Shown here piece by piece: positions 49,930 through 57,932 of a stretch of 64,000 bases of DNA (positions are counted from its first letter, which is position 1; each line of letters opens with the position of its first letter). The notes under the pieces are model-generated. The model saw only the letters and a list, made by a program, of their open reading frames with translations, was not told the DNA's origin and made no database searches. Both the position numbers and the translations under genes were made by a program. This DNA is from SW4 sp042466115 (GTDB lineage: Bacteria; Pseudomonadota; Alphaproteobacteria; Rhodobacterales; Rhodobacteraceae): NCBI RefSeq assembly GCF_042466115.1, contig NZ_JAXHBQ010000001.1:1984001-2048000 (forward strand). The letters are read 5' to 3'.

Positions 49930-50652
49930 TTAGGCATCCTTTACCACGCGGGCTAGGGCCAACACATCAATTTGACGCGCCCCTGCGGTGCGGCAGGCCT
50001 CGGTCGCGGCGGCAAAGGTGGCACCGCTGGTCATGACATCATCGATCAATAGGACGTGCTTGCCTTTCAATGCCGCCCCGCGTTTGGGGTGCGGAGCAAT
50101 GGCATTTTGCAGCGCCGCAAACCGCTGGTCGCGGCTGTGACCTTCAAGCGGACGGGTGCGCGCGCTGCGGACAAGGTCATCGGGCAAAACGGTGCGGCCC
50201 GTCGCATGGCCCAGCGCCTTGGCCAGTTCTGCCGCTTGATTGTATTTGCGCTGCAACAGGCGTGTCCAATGCAACGGCACAGGCACGATCACGGTCGCAT
50301 CGCTGATCAGATCACGCGCCGTTTGCGCCATCCAGACGCCCGCCGGGCGCGCCAGATCGGTCCGGTCCCCGTGTTTCAGTGACAGCACCAGCCGCCGCCC
50401 GGTTTCACGATACACCAGCGTTGCGCGGCCCCGGTCCCAAGGGCGCGCTGTGGCGATACAATCGTCGCACACCTCGCGTTCGCCCGTATCCTCCCCGATC
50501 AGGGGCGTGCCGCAACAATCACATACCAGCCCACCTATAAACGCGGTGTCGCGCCAGCAATCACCACACAGCGCGAAGTCTGTTTCGGTTAGCGCGTCAC
50601 AAATCAGGCACTGTGGCGGATAGACCAGCCGGATCGCGCTTTGCATTGGCAT
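49930..50652 (-). CDS. comF: ComF family phosphoribosyltransferase-fold protein
   Basis: This 240-residue protein has an N-terminal zinc-binding region with several CxxC motifs (CLICDALTETDFALCGDCW, VCDCCGTPL, CDDC, about 16-69). A PRTase domain ends with HVLLIDDVMTSGATFAAATEACRTAGA (about 205-231), where DDVMTSGAT is the PRPP-binding loop. ComF proteins assist natural DNA uptake in some bacteria and have been linked to replication restart. Its start is only 22 bp from the divergent methyltransferase-like gene. Confidence 0.9.
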   Translation of the reverse strand: MPMQSAIRLVYPPQCLICDALTETDFALCGDCWRDTAFIGGLVCDCCGTPLIGEDTGEREVCDDCIATARPWDRGRATLVYRETGRRLVLSLKHGDRTDLARPAGVWMAQTARDLISDATVIVPVPLHWTRLLQRKYNQAAELAKALGHATGRTVLPDDLVRSARTRPLEGHSRDQRFAALQNAIAPHPKRGAALKGKHVLLIDDVMTSGATFAAATEACRTAGARQIDVLALARVVKDA

Positions 50653-50674
50653 TCAATTCTCCTACATCGGGGTC

Positions 50675-51505
50675 ATGCAAGATGCCCCGCTTCTGTTTGA
50701 CCGCCCCGCGCTGCGCCTGCGCCGTGCCCGCGCGGCCCGTGACCCCGCCCTTTTCATTCAAGAGGCCGTGGCCGACGAGGTTCAGGAAGAACTCATTGAG
50801 GTTAACAGAACGTTTACAGCACCTGCCGTTGTAACCGGCTGGCCCACGGTTTGGGCTAACCGCCTGCCCGATGCTACTGTCGTAGCCGATGACGAAACCC
50901 TTGCGCTGGAAGTGGGCGCGCATGATCTGGTCATTCACCACTTTGCTTTGCATTGGGCGAACGATCCGGTTGGCCAGTTGGTGCAGGCACGCCGTGCGCT
51001 GCGCCCCGACGGGCTGTTGATTGCAACGCTGTTTGGCGGACAAACGCTGCAGGAGTTGCGCAGCGCCTTGGCCGAAGCCGAGTCGCGTATCCAAGGCGGG
51101 CTATCGCCGCGTGTCGCGCCGATGGGCGAAATCCGCGATCTGGGCGGGTTGCTGCAGCGCGCCGGATTCGCCATGCCCGTGGCCGATGGTGGCGCGTTCA
51201 ACGTCAGCTACACCAGCGCATTGCACCTGATGCGCGACCTGCGCGGAATGGGTGAAACCAACGTCATGACGGCCCGACAACGCAGGGCAACGCGCGCGGA
51301 TGTGCTGCGTCTTGCAGCGCAAATCTATCACGACAGTTTCGCTGACAGTGATGGCCGCATCCCTGCAACCTTTGAGGTCGTCACCTTGACCGGTTGGGCA
51401 CCTGATGACAGCCAGCCCAAACCCCTGCGCCCCGGTTCGGCAACCCATCGGCTTGCAGATGTTCTTGGAACTGACGAAAGCAAACTGGACCCGACACAGG
51501 ATTGA
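50675..51505 (+). CDS. Class I SAM methyltransferase-like protein (BioC/NDUFAF5 group), motif I degenerate
   Basis: This 276-residue protein has the methyltransferase-fold blocks HDLVIHHFALHWANDPVGQLVQARRALRPDGLLIATLFGGQTLQELRSALAEAESRIQGGLSPRVAPMGEIRDLGGLLQRAGF, which match the NDUFAF5/BioC group. The SAM-binding motif I position, expected as D-x-G-x-G-x-G, reads TAPAVVTGWPTVWANRLPDA instead and lacks the glycine triplet. So it may not bind SAM in the usual way. NDUFAF5 relatives act on complex I assembly as hydroxylases or methylases; the role here is not certain. hemH follows after 52 bp. Confidence 0.8.
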   Translation: MQDAPLLFDRPALRLRRARAARDPALFIQEAVADEVQEELIEVNRTFTAPAVVTGWPTVWANRLPDATVVADDETLALEVGAHDLVIHHFALHWANDPVGQLVQARRALRPDGLLIATLFGGQTLQELRSALAEAESRIQGGLSPRVAPMGEIRDLGGLLQRAGFAMPVADGGAFNVSYTSALHLMRDLRGMGETNVMTARQRRATRADVLRLAAQIYHDSFADSDGRIPATFEVVTLTGWAPDDSQPKPLRPGSATHRLADVLGTDESKLDPTQD

Positions 51506-51557
51506 CCTGCGCGCTGATCCGGTTACTTCACTACAAACCGCAACGAAAGACACGCTG

Positions 51558-52607
51558 ATGACCGCCACCTGCCCTGCCCATGCACCTGCCGACCACCCGA
51601 AGATTCCTTCTGAAAAGGTTGGGGTGCTTGTCGCCAACCTTGGGACGCCGGACGCTACGGACTATTGGTCGATGCGGCGCTATTTGGGTGAGTTTCTGTC
51701 CGACAAGCGCGTGATTGATTATTCCGCATGGCTTTGGCAGCCGTTGTTGCAGCTTGTGATCCTGTCAAAGCGGCCCTTTACCAGCGGTGCCGCTTATAAG
51801 TCCATCTGGAACGAGGCGGCAAATGAAAGCCCGCTGATGACGATCACAAAGGCACAGACAGCGGCCTTGAAAACGGAAATGGCACAGCGCTATGGCGATG
51901 ATGTGATGGTCGATTTCTGCATGCGCTATGGCAATCCGTCGACGGAATCCAAGGTGCGCGCGATGGTCGATGCAGGTTGCACCAAGATCCTGTTTTTCCC
52001 GCTTTATCCACAATATGCCGGGGCGACATCAGCAACCGCGAATGATCAGTTCTTTCGCGCGCTCATGAAGGAAAAGTGGCAGCCGATTGCCCGTGTCGTG
52101 CCGCCGTATTTTGACGATCCTGCCTATATTGATGCCTTGGCGCAATCGGTCGAAAAGGCCTACGCGAGCGCGGACAAGAAACCTGATATACTGGTGTGTT
52201 CCTATCACGGCGTGCCGGAACGCTATCTGCGCGAGGGCGATCCCTATCATTGCCAATGCCAGAAAACGACGCGCCTGCTGAAGGAACGGCTGGGCTGGGA
52301 CGACGCCCTGATCAAAACAACGTTCCAGTCAAAGTTCGGTCCCGAAGAATGGCTCAAGCCCTATACTGTGGAAGAAGTCGCGCGACTGGCCGAATCAGGC
52401 AAGAAAAACATCGCCGTTTGCGCGCCCGCCTTTTCAGCCGACTGCATCGAGACGCTGGAAGAAATCAACGAAGAGATCAAAGAAAGCTTTGAGCATGCAG
52501 GCGGTGAACACTTCACCTATATTCCCTGCCTCAACGACGACCCGGCGCATATCGCGGCGCTATCGGGCGTTATTGCGCAAAACCTACGTGGCTGGTTGGA
52601 CGAATAA
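51558..52607 (+). CDS. hemH: Ferrochelatase
   Basis: This 349-residue terminal haem-synthesis enzyme inserts Fe2+ into protoporphyrin IX. VGVLVANLGTPDATDYWSMRRYLGEFLSDKRV (about 22-53) is the family opening. The metal site is in LVCSYHGVPERY (about 212-223), and CMRYGNPST and CAPAFSADCIETLEEI are conserved. ATG 51558 is chosen; the in-frame extension to 51405 overlaps the upstream gene. C-terminal cysteines (CAPAFSADC, IPCLNDD) could hold a [2Fe-2S] cluster, as seen in some bacterial ferrochelatases. A strong terminator follows. Confidence 0.96.
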   Translation: MTATCPAHAPADHPKIPSEKVGVLVANLGTPDATDYWSMRRYLGEFLSDKRVIDYSAWLWQPLLQLVILSKRPFTSGAAYKSIWNEAANESPLMTITKAQTAALKTEMAQRYGDDVMVDFCMRYGNPSTESKVRAMVDAGCTKILFFPLYPQYAGATSATANDQFFRALMKEKWQPIARVVPPYFDDPAYIDALAQSVEKAYASADKKPDILVCSYHGVPERYLREGDPYHCQCQKTTRLLKERLGWDDALIKTTFQSKFGPEEWLKPYTVEEVARLAESGKKNIAVCAPAFSADCIETLEEINEEIKESFEHAGGEHFTYIPCLNDDPAHIAALSGVIAQNLRGWLDE

Positions 52608-52621
52608 GCATCGCAAATAGG

Positions 52622-52653
52622 AAAAGGCCACAAGCATCAGCTTGTGGCCTTTT
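52622..52653 (+). terminator. Bidirectional intrinsic terminator
   Basis: AAAAGGCCACAAGC (52622-52635), loop ATCA, GCTTGTGGCCTTTT (52640-52653). It is placed 15 bp after hemH and 27 bp before the end of the minus-strand small TM gene, so it serves both. Confidence 0.95.
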
Positions 52654-52679
52654 CTTTAGATCAAACTGATCCGCTTCTA

Positions 52680-52868
52680 TTAGGAAGCAGCAGCTGCAAT
52701 CAGAGCAACCAAGATCAGTGGAACGATCAGGCCGGCACCGGAAGAAGAACCAGCGGTCTCTTCCATGATTACGACTGGTTCCATTTCCATGACCGGTTCG
52801 GACATGCCGCCAGCGAAGGCGGTCGAAGCTGCGGCAGTGAATGCGGCGGCGAGAACGATTTTTTTCAT
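52680..52868 (-). CDS. Small exported single-TM protein, 62 residues
   Basis: MKKIVLAAAFTAAASTAFAG is a signal peptide (cleavage likely after AFA, 19). The mature part has an acidic Met/Glu/Pro segment (SEPVMEMEPVVIMEETAG), a GSSSGAG linker and a C-terminal hydrophobic helix (LIVPLILVALIAAAAS). The start is ATG 52868, with a GGAG-like AGATTG upstream; a frame to 52925 is longer but not signal-like. Similar proteins occur beside hemH in other Rhodobacteraceae by my recollection. Function unknown; the tail helix may insert into the inner membrane. Confidence 0.78.
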   Translation of the reverse strand: MKKIVLAAAFTAAASTAFAGGMSEPVMEMEPVVIMEETAGSSSGAGLIVPLILVALIAAAAS

Positions 52869-53018
52869 TTCACAATCTCCAGTATTGGCCCGCTCCCTAA
52901 AACAAATGAGGACGGCAGCAGGCACCCAAGTCTTACCTCGTAAACAGTCTTAACCAGCAATCAAGCGAAATTGCAAAGGCTTGCGTGGGTTTCGCCACAA
53001 AAATGGCCAAAAATGTCG

Positions 53019-53612
53019 TCAAATAAGCAACACTTGCGTCCCGACGGTCGTCATCGCGAAAAGTTCGGAGATATGCTCATTGTAAAGACCGATGCAACCA
53101 TTGGACGAACGCCGCCCGATCTTGCGCGTGTCGTGGGTGCCGTGGATGCGGTAATAGGTCCACGACAGATAAAGCGCGTGGGTGCCCAGCGGGTTATCAG
53201 GACCGGGGCCAACAAAATCAGGCCATTCGGGATTGCGTTCGCGCATTGACGGGGTCGGGCGCCAGCTTGGCCCTTCAACCTTCTGAATGACTTCAGTGCG
53301 GCCTCGACGGGTCAAATCTTCGGTCAGCGGCACGCTTGTGGGATAAAGCTTGTAGACGCTTTGATCCTGATTCCAGAAGTGCAGCGCGCGGGATTCCGTA
53401 TCCACAAGGATCGCACCATTCGCAAGCGTGTCAAAATAGGGGCGCCAGTCCAATGACCGGAAGCTCGAAATATTTCGGCGAAGGGTCTGCGAAATATCGC
53501 CTTCAAGCTCGGTCGAGTTTGCATTTTGCGCCATCGCGGATGTGCCGACAGCCGCAGCCGTGCCAGCCAAAAAGCCGCGCCGCGTCAGCGCATTGAAGCT
53601 TTTGTTGCCCAT
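53019..53612 (-). CDS. L,D-transpeptidase (YkuD), Tat-exported
   Basis: This 197-residue protein has a Tat leader (NALTRRGFLAGTAAAVGTSAMAQ, twin Arg 11-12) and a C-terminal YkuD domain. His157 and Cys173 sit in RIHGTHDTRKIGRRSSNGCIGLYN; the SxGC core is present, but the Arg that usually follows Cys-Val/Ile is Gly here. It would form 3-3 crosslinks or attach proteins to peptidoglycan. The lineage is typical of Rhodobacteraceae enzymes with ERNPEWPDFVGPGPDNPLGTHALYL. A second L,D-transpeptidase lies at 54.3 kb, with a CAP lipoprotein between. Confidence 0.92.
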   Translation of the reverse strand: MGNKSFNALTRRGFLAGTAAAVGTSAMAQNANSTELEGDISQTLRRNISSFRSLDWRPYFDTLANGAILVDTESRALHFWNQDQSVYKLYPTSVPLTEDLTRRGRTEVIQKVEGPSWRPTPSMRERNPEWPDFVGPGPDNPLGTHALYLSWTYYRIHGTHDTRKIGRRSSNGCIGLYNEHISELFAMTTVGTQVLLI

Positions 53613-53779
53613 GTGTTGATCTCCAACTGGTCAGAACGCCGTTCAAGCCACACGTTTATTGCCTGATTGTGGCTTTCGCAATTCAAACCCGCTCACTTTG
53701 GCGTCAATGCGCCGATGTGGGTTTGAACTGCAACGCTGTTGGGGCTATTGGAGGCGTTGACGAGATAAAAGGTGACAAA

Positions 53780-54292
53780 ATGTTGCGTCTTTCGATTGCC
53801 CTAAGTGCCTTCATTGCATTGGTTTCTGCCTGTGCGCCAGCCCCGGTAACGCCACTTGGCCCCGACGGGCTACCATTGCCCCAACTTTACAGGATCAGCG
53901 AAGCAGACGCCGCCGATGTCCAGTTTCGCATGCTTGATGGCGTAAACGCGCTGCGACAGGCAGCTGGCGTGCCCACGCTAACGATGGATGCGCGCCTGAA
54001 TGCAGCTGCGGCAACCCATTCGCGCGACATGTCGGTGCAGAACCGCCCTTGGCACTTTGGCTCGGACGGGTCATCGCCCTTGGATCGTGCAAATCGCGTT
54101 GGCTACACAGGGCAAATTCGCGGCGAGAACATCTCGGAAACCTACGAGACCGAAACCGAAACCCTTGCCGCCTGGATGCAGCTTCAGAACACGCGCAGCG
54201 TTATTCTGGACGGTGCTGCAACCAAAATGGGCTTTTCCTGGCATCAGGAAAGCAACGGCAAGATCTGGTATACGCTGGTGCTTGGAACCTGA
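53780..54292 (+). CDS. CAP-domain (SCP-like) lipoprotein
   Basis: This 170-residue protein starts at ATG 53780 and has a lipoprotein signal: MLRLSIALSAFIALVSAC with the lipobox VSAC at 15-18. The CAP domain shows VNALRQAAGVPTLTMDARLNAAAATHSRDMSVQNRPWHFGSDGSSPLDRANRVGYTGQIRGENISE, matching the H-S-x-D-M, H-x-G and G-E-N-I motifs of the bacterial YkwD-like group. A frame to 53669 precedes it but lacks a signal. Function unknown; some CAP proteins bind sterols or lipids. It lies between two L,D-transpeptidase genes. Confidence 0.88.
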   Translation: MLRLSIALSAFIALVSACAPAPVTPLGPDGLPLPQLYRISEADAADVQFRMLDGVNALRQAAGVPTLTMDARLNAAAATHSRDMSVQNRPWHFGSDGSSPLDRANRVGYTGQIRGENISETYETETETLAAWMQLQNTRSVILDGAATKMGFSWHQESNGKIWYTLVLGT

Positions 54293-54301
54293 TATCGCAC
54301 C

Positions 54302-54793
54302 CTAAGGATAGATAAAGATCGGCGTGCCATCGCGCACCATCGCATAGATGTCCTCCATCTCGCGGTCGCTCACGGCGATACAGCCAGCAGTCCAGTCAGC
54401 ATCACGGCGTTTCGCGCGCGGCGTGCCGTGAATAAAGATGTCGCCGCCCGGTGGACGGCCCAGGGCAGCCGCGGCAGCGCGATCCTGATTGTTGGGATAG
54501 GAAATACCGATGGACAGATAAAACGCACTGTTGGGATTTCGGCGATCAATCATATATGCGCCTTCGGGCGTGCGCCCGTCGCCCTCGTATTGCTTGTGAC
54601 CAACCGGCGCGAAACCCAGTTCGAACCCGAAATCGCGCAATACTTCGTTTTCATGCATCAAATACAAACGGCGGCGTTCCTTATAGACCACGACACTGGT
54701 CACAGCCGGTCCGTTATATGTCCGGAATTTGTTGGCACAGGCCCCAAGACCCAGCACCGCACCGCCAACAATCAAAGTTCGCCTGTCTATCAT
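54302..54793 (-). CDS. L,D-transpeptidase (YkuD family), lipoprotein
   Basis: This 163-residue protein has a lipobox LGAC at 16-19 (MIDRRTLIVGGAVLGLGACAN) and a YkuD domain with His122 (FIHGTPRAK) and Cys138 in DADWTAGCIAVSD, the TAGC form of the YafK/ErfK-like branch. The length is short but complete (DGTPIFIYP end). It is the second such enzyme within 1.8 kb and is convergent with the CAP lipoprotein (10 bp). It may cross-link peptidoglycan or anchor the lipoproteins. Confidence 0.9.
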   Translation of the reverse strand: MIDRRTLIVGGAVLGLGACANKFRTYNGPAVTSVVVYKERRRLYLMHENEVLRDFGFELGFAPVGHKQYEGDGRTPEGAYMIDRRNPNSAFYLSIGISYPNNQDRAAAAALGRPPGGDIFIHGTPRAKRRDADWTAGCIAVSDREMEDIYAMVRDGTPIFIYP

Positions 54794-54885
54794 GTCTCAC
54801 TTGCCCAATATCTGGTCTTTGCCATTTGCAACGCTCTTACACCAGAAATCACCAGCCGCCTAGAAATGCTTGCACCGCACTCACC

Positions 54886-56082
54886 TCACGACCGCGTGAA
54901 CGAGGCTGCAATCTCGACGTGCGGCGACCAGCGGAACTGATCGACGACATCGACCCAAACAATAGCAAAGCCCGCATCAACCAGGGTTTTGGCATCGCGC
55001 GCAAAGGTGACGGGATTGCACGAAATCATCGCGATACGCTTGATGCCTGACTGCGCCAGCGTCGCGATCTGGGCTTGCGCGCCCGCGCGCGGCGGGTCAA
55101 TCACGGCGGCATCAAAATGGCGAAGTTCATCGGGTTCAAGCGGGCGGCGGAACAAATCGCGCGCTTGTGTTGTGACTTGTTTTAGTCCCTGCGCCTTGCG
55201 CCACCCCTGATCAAGAGCGGCCAGCATGGGCGCACTGCTTTCCACTGCCGTCACCACCGCCGTTTCAGCGAGCGGCAAAGCGAATGTGCCGCAGCCGGAA
55301 AACAAGTCAACGACCCGGTCTGCGCCTTTGGTCGCTTCCAACGCAGCGGTGCGCAGCTGCGCTTCGCCCTCGCGGGTTGCTTGCAAGAACGCGCCGGCAG
55401 GCGGCGTCACATCGGCTCGCCCGAACTGCTGCGTCGGCGCGTTGATTGTCACCACGGGCTCGTCGCCCCATGCAAGGCGGGCAAACCCGTGGCGCTGGGC
55501 AAACTCGGCCAGTGTGATCCGCAAAGGGCCATCCAGCGGCTTGTCGGATTCCACCCAGACATCAAGACCAGCCCTGCTATCGGTCACGGTCAGCGCGATC
55601 TCGGCCTTGCGCGAGGCGCATAGAACGGTCAGCTCCTCAAGCGCGGGGATCGCAGCACGCAGGCCGGGCAAAAGCAGCTGGCAATCCGGCACGGCAATCA
55701 CCGCATCGGACGCGCGCGTGTGAAAGCCGACAAGCGCGCCATTCTTGGTGCGCTTGCCTGCAAATTTTGCCCGGCGGCGCGACTGCGGCGGCGAAGTATG
55801 GACCGCACGAATTTCCACGTCGATACTATGCGCGGCCAAGGCACGGGTCACGATCCCTGCTTTCCAGCGTTCCACAAACGGATCGGCTGCATGCTGCATC
55901 GCGCAGCCACCACAGGTTTTGAAATGCCGGCATGGCGCAGAAACGCGATCGGCGGATGGCGTCAGGATTTGCGCGCTGCCGTCATCACGCAGCCCGATCT
56001 CTTCACCGGGAAGGGTGCGCGGAACAAATTGGCCATCGGCCGTACGGCCAAGGCCCTCTTGGGTCAGTGATTCAATCAACAT
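54886..56082 (-). CDS. 23S rRNA (uracil-5-)-methyltransferase, RlmD-like (TrmA/RumA family)
   Basis: This 398-residue radical-independent SAM enzyme has an N-terminal [4Fe-4S] cluster (Cys51, Cys57 and Cys60 in CRHFKTCGGC, and Cys134). Motif I VVDLFSGCGTFALPLAE and the catalytic Cys in MISCNPVTFARDAKTL belong to the TrmA/RumA fold. An N-terminal TRAM-like part is present. ATG 56082 follows the ABC gene stop at 2 bp, with GCGGA upstream; the longer frame to 56136 would overlap. It methylates a uridine of 23S rRNA; RlmD versus RlmC specificity is not decided. Confidence 0.9.
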   Translation of the reverse strand: MLIESLTQEGLGRTADGQFVPRTLPGEEIGLRDDGSAQILTPSADRVSAPCRHFKTCGGCAMQHAADPFVERWKAGIVTRALAAHSIDVEIRAVHTSPPQSRRRAKFAGKRTKNGALVGFHTRASDAVIAVPDCQLLLPGLRAAIPALEELTVLCASRKAEIALTVTDSRAGLDVWVESDKPLDGPLRITLAEFAQRHGFARLAWGDEPVVTINAPTQQFGRADVTPPAGAFLQATREGEAQLRTAALEATKGADRVVDLFSGCGTFALPLAETAVVTAVESSAPMLAALDQGWRKAQGLKQVTTQARDLFRRPLEPDELRHFDAAVIDPPRAGAQAQIATLAQSGIKRIAMISCNPVTFARDAKTLVDAGFAIVWVDVVDQFRWSPHVEIAASFTRS

Positions 56083-56084
56083 GT

Positions 56085-57932
56085 CTATTCCGCTGCGTCC
56101 CTTGTGCGGATAAACCCGCCTGATTGCCTGTTCCAATACCGCGCATATAGCCCGCCCAGCGCTAGCAATTCGTCATGCGTGCCTTGTTCGGCAATGCTCC
56201 CGTTGTCCAGCACAATGATGCGATCCATCCGCGCAATCGTCGAAAGGCGGTGGGCAATCGCCACGACGGTCTTGCCCTCCATCACGGTTTCCAGCGCAGA
56301 CTGAATGCTTGCCTCGACTTCGCTGTCCAACGCGCTGGTCGCTTCATCAAGCACAAGGATCGGCGCGTCTTTCAGTATGGCGCGGGCCAGTGCGATCCGC
56401 TGGCGTTGCCCACCCGACAGTTTCACGCCACGTTCGCCAAGATAGGCGTCATAGCCCATGCGGCCTTTGTGATCTTTCAGCTCGAGAATGAAATCATGTG
56501 CCTCGGCCCTTTTTGCAGCGTCCACGACATCGTCAAGCCTGGCGTCAGGGCGGCCATAAAGGATGTTGTCACGGGCCGACCTGTTGAACATCGCCGTTTC
56601 CTGCGTGACCATCCCGATCTGTTGGCGCAGGCTGTTTTGCGTCACTGCGCGCAGGTCCTGTCCGTCAATCCTGACGGCCCCGCTTTCGGTATCATAAAGA
56701 CGCAGCAGCAACGCCACGAGGGTCGACTTGCCCGCCCCCGACGCACCAACAATCCCGAGCTTTTCGCCCGCGCCGATCCGCAAGTGAACATCCCTGATCC
56801 CGCCTGTTTCCTCGCCATAGGCAAAGGTAACGTGATCAAACGCAATCTCGCCGTGCGGCACCCTGAGTGTGGTTGCATCGCCGTCATCCACAAGGTCGTG
56901 CGGTGGTGTCAGGGTGCGAATACCGTCTTCGACCTCGCCGATGTTGGAATAGATCGCCATCAGCGTGAAGCTGACCCAGCCTGTCATCTGGCTGATCCTG
57001 ATCGCCACGGCACCAGCGGCAGCGATATCGCCCGCCGTCGATATTCCCATCCGCCACAGCAACAGCGCCCCGATGATCAAGATCACCGGCAAGACACCGG
57101 CCACAGTCATCAGCGCAAACCGGAACCCTGTGGACAAATGTCCGAACGACAGCGCCCTGCCCCGCAGCTGCGCCATCGCGTCCAACGCTGAACGATCCTC
57201 GTGATCAATGTGGCCGAACAGCTTTACGGTCTTGATGTTCGTGACCGTATCCACAACCTGCCCTGTCACCATCGCCCGCGCAGATGCACGCGCTGCCGAG
57301 CGAACGCGAATCCGCGGCATGAACCAACGGATCATTGCAAAGTATAGCCCCAGCCAGAGGATCAGCGCCAAGGCAATCCGCCAATCCATCGCCAACAACA
57401 GAAAGACCGACCCGACCAGCGAAGCGAGCGCAAAAAACACAACGTTGATGATTTCCGCTGTGACTTCGGTCACGGCGCGGGCCGTCTGCATCTGTTTCTG
57501 CGCGATACGTCCCGCAAAATCGTTGTCAAAGAACGAGACCGAATGGCCAAGGCTCCAGCGGTGCAGGCGACTTTGGACCAACGGATAGATATTGGGCGGC
57601 ACGACAATCCCGTTGAAGGCCGCACTTGCACCAAAGACAAGCGGGCGCAGGATCACAAAGAACCCTGCAAACGCCAGCAGCAGCACCGCGTTGTCGGCAA
57701 AATAGCCCTGCGCGCCGGCATCTGTCGCGCTGTCGATCACAAGGCCCAACAGATACGCGGTGACCACCTCAAGCGTGCCAGCCAGTGCCGACACAAACGC
57801 CGCAACACCTAGCGCAGGCCAGGCCCCCGCCAGACACCAGCGAAAGAACGCGGCCAGTTCACGCGGCGGCGGCCCGTCAGCGGGGCGAAACCCGTCGATC
57901 ATCCCGCCCAGCCAGTGCAACAACCGTGTCAC
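56085..57932 (-). CDS. ABC exporter half-transporter, second of a pair
   Basis: This is a 615-residue type IV (MDR-like) half-transporter. An N-terminal six-TM domain (about 30-330) is followed by an ATPase with Walker A LGIVGASGAGKST (about 389-401), signature LSGGQRQRIALARAIL, and Walker B ILVLDEATSALDSE. The D-loop and H-loop are intact. It overlaps the upstream ABC gene by ATGA, so the two probably form a heterodimer. The substrate is not predictable; lipid or drug export is usual. Confidence 0.92.
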   Translation of the reverse strand: MTRLLHWLGGMIDGFRPADGPPPRELAAFFRWCLAGAWPALGVAAFVSALAGTLEVVTAYLLGLVIDSATDAGAQGYFADNAVLLLAFAGFFVILRPLVFGASAAFNGIVVPPNIYPLVQSRLHRWSLGHSVSFFDNDFAGRIAQKQMQTARAVTEVTAEIINVVFFALASLVGSVFLLLAMDWRIALALILWLGLYFAMIRWFMPRIRVRSAARASARAMVTGQVVDTVTNIKTVKLFGHIDHEDRSALDAMAQLRGRALSFGHLSTGFRFALMTVAGVLPVILIIGALLLWRMGISTAGDIAAAGAVAIRISQMTGWVSFTLMAIYSNIGEVEDGIRTLTPPHDLVDDGDATTLRVPHGEIAFDHVTFAYGEETGGIRDVHLRIGAGEKLGIVGASGAGKSTLVALLLRLYDTESGAVRIDGQDLRAVTQNSLRQQIGMVTQETAMFNRSARDNILYGRPDARLDDVVDAAKRAEAHDFILELKDHKGRMGYDAYLGERGVKLSGGQRQRIALARAILKDAPILVLDEATSALDSEVEASIQSALETVMEGKTVVAIAHRLSTIARMDRIIVLDNGSIAEQGTHDELLALGGLYARYWNRQSGGFIRTRDAAE

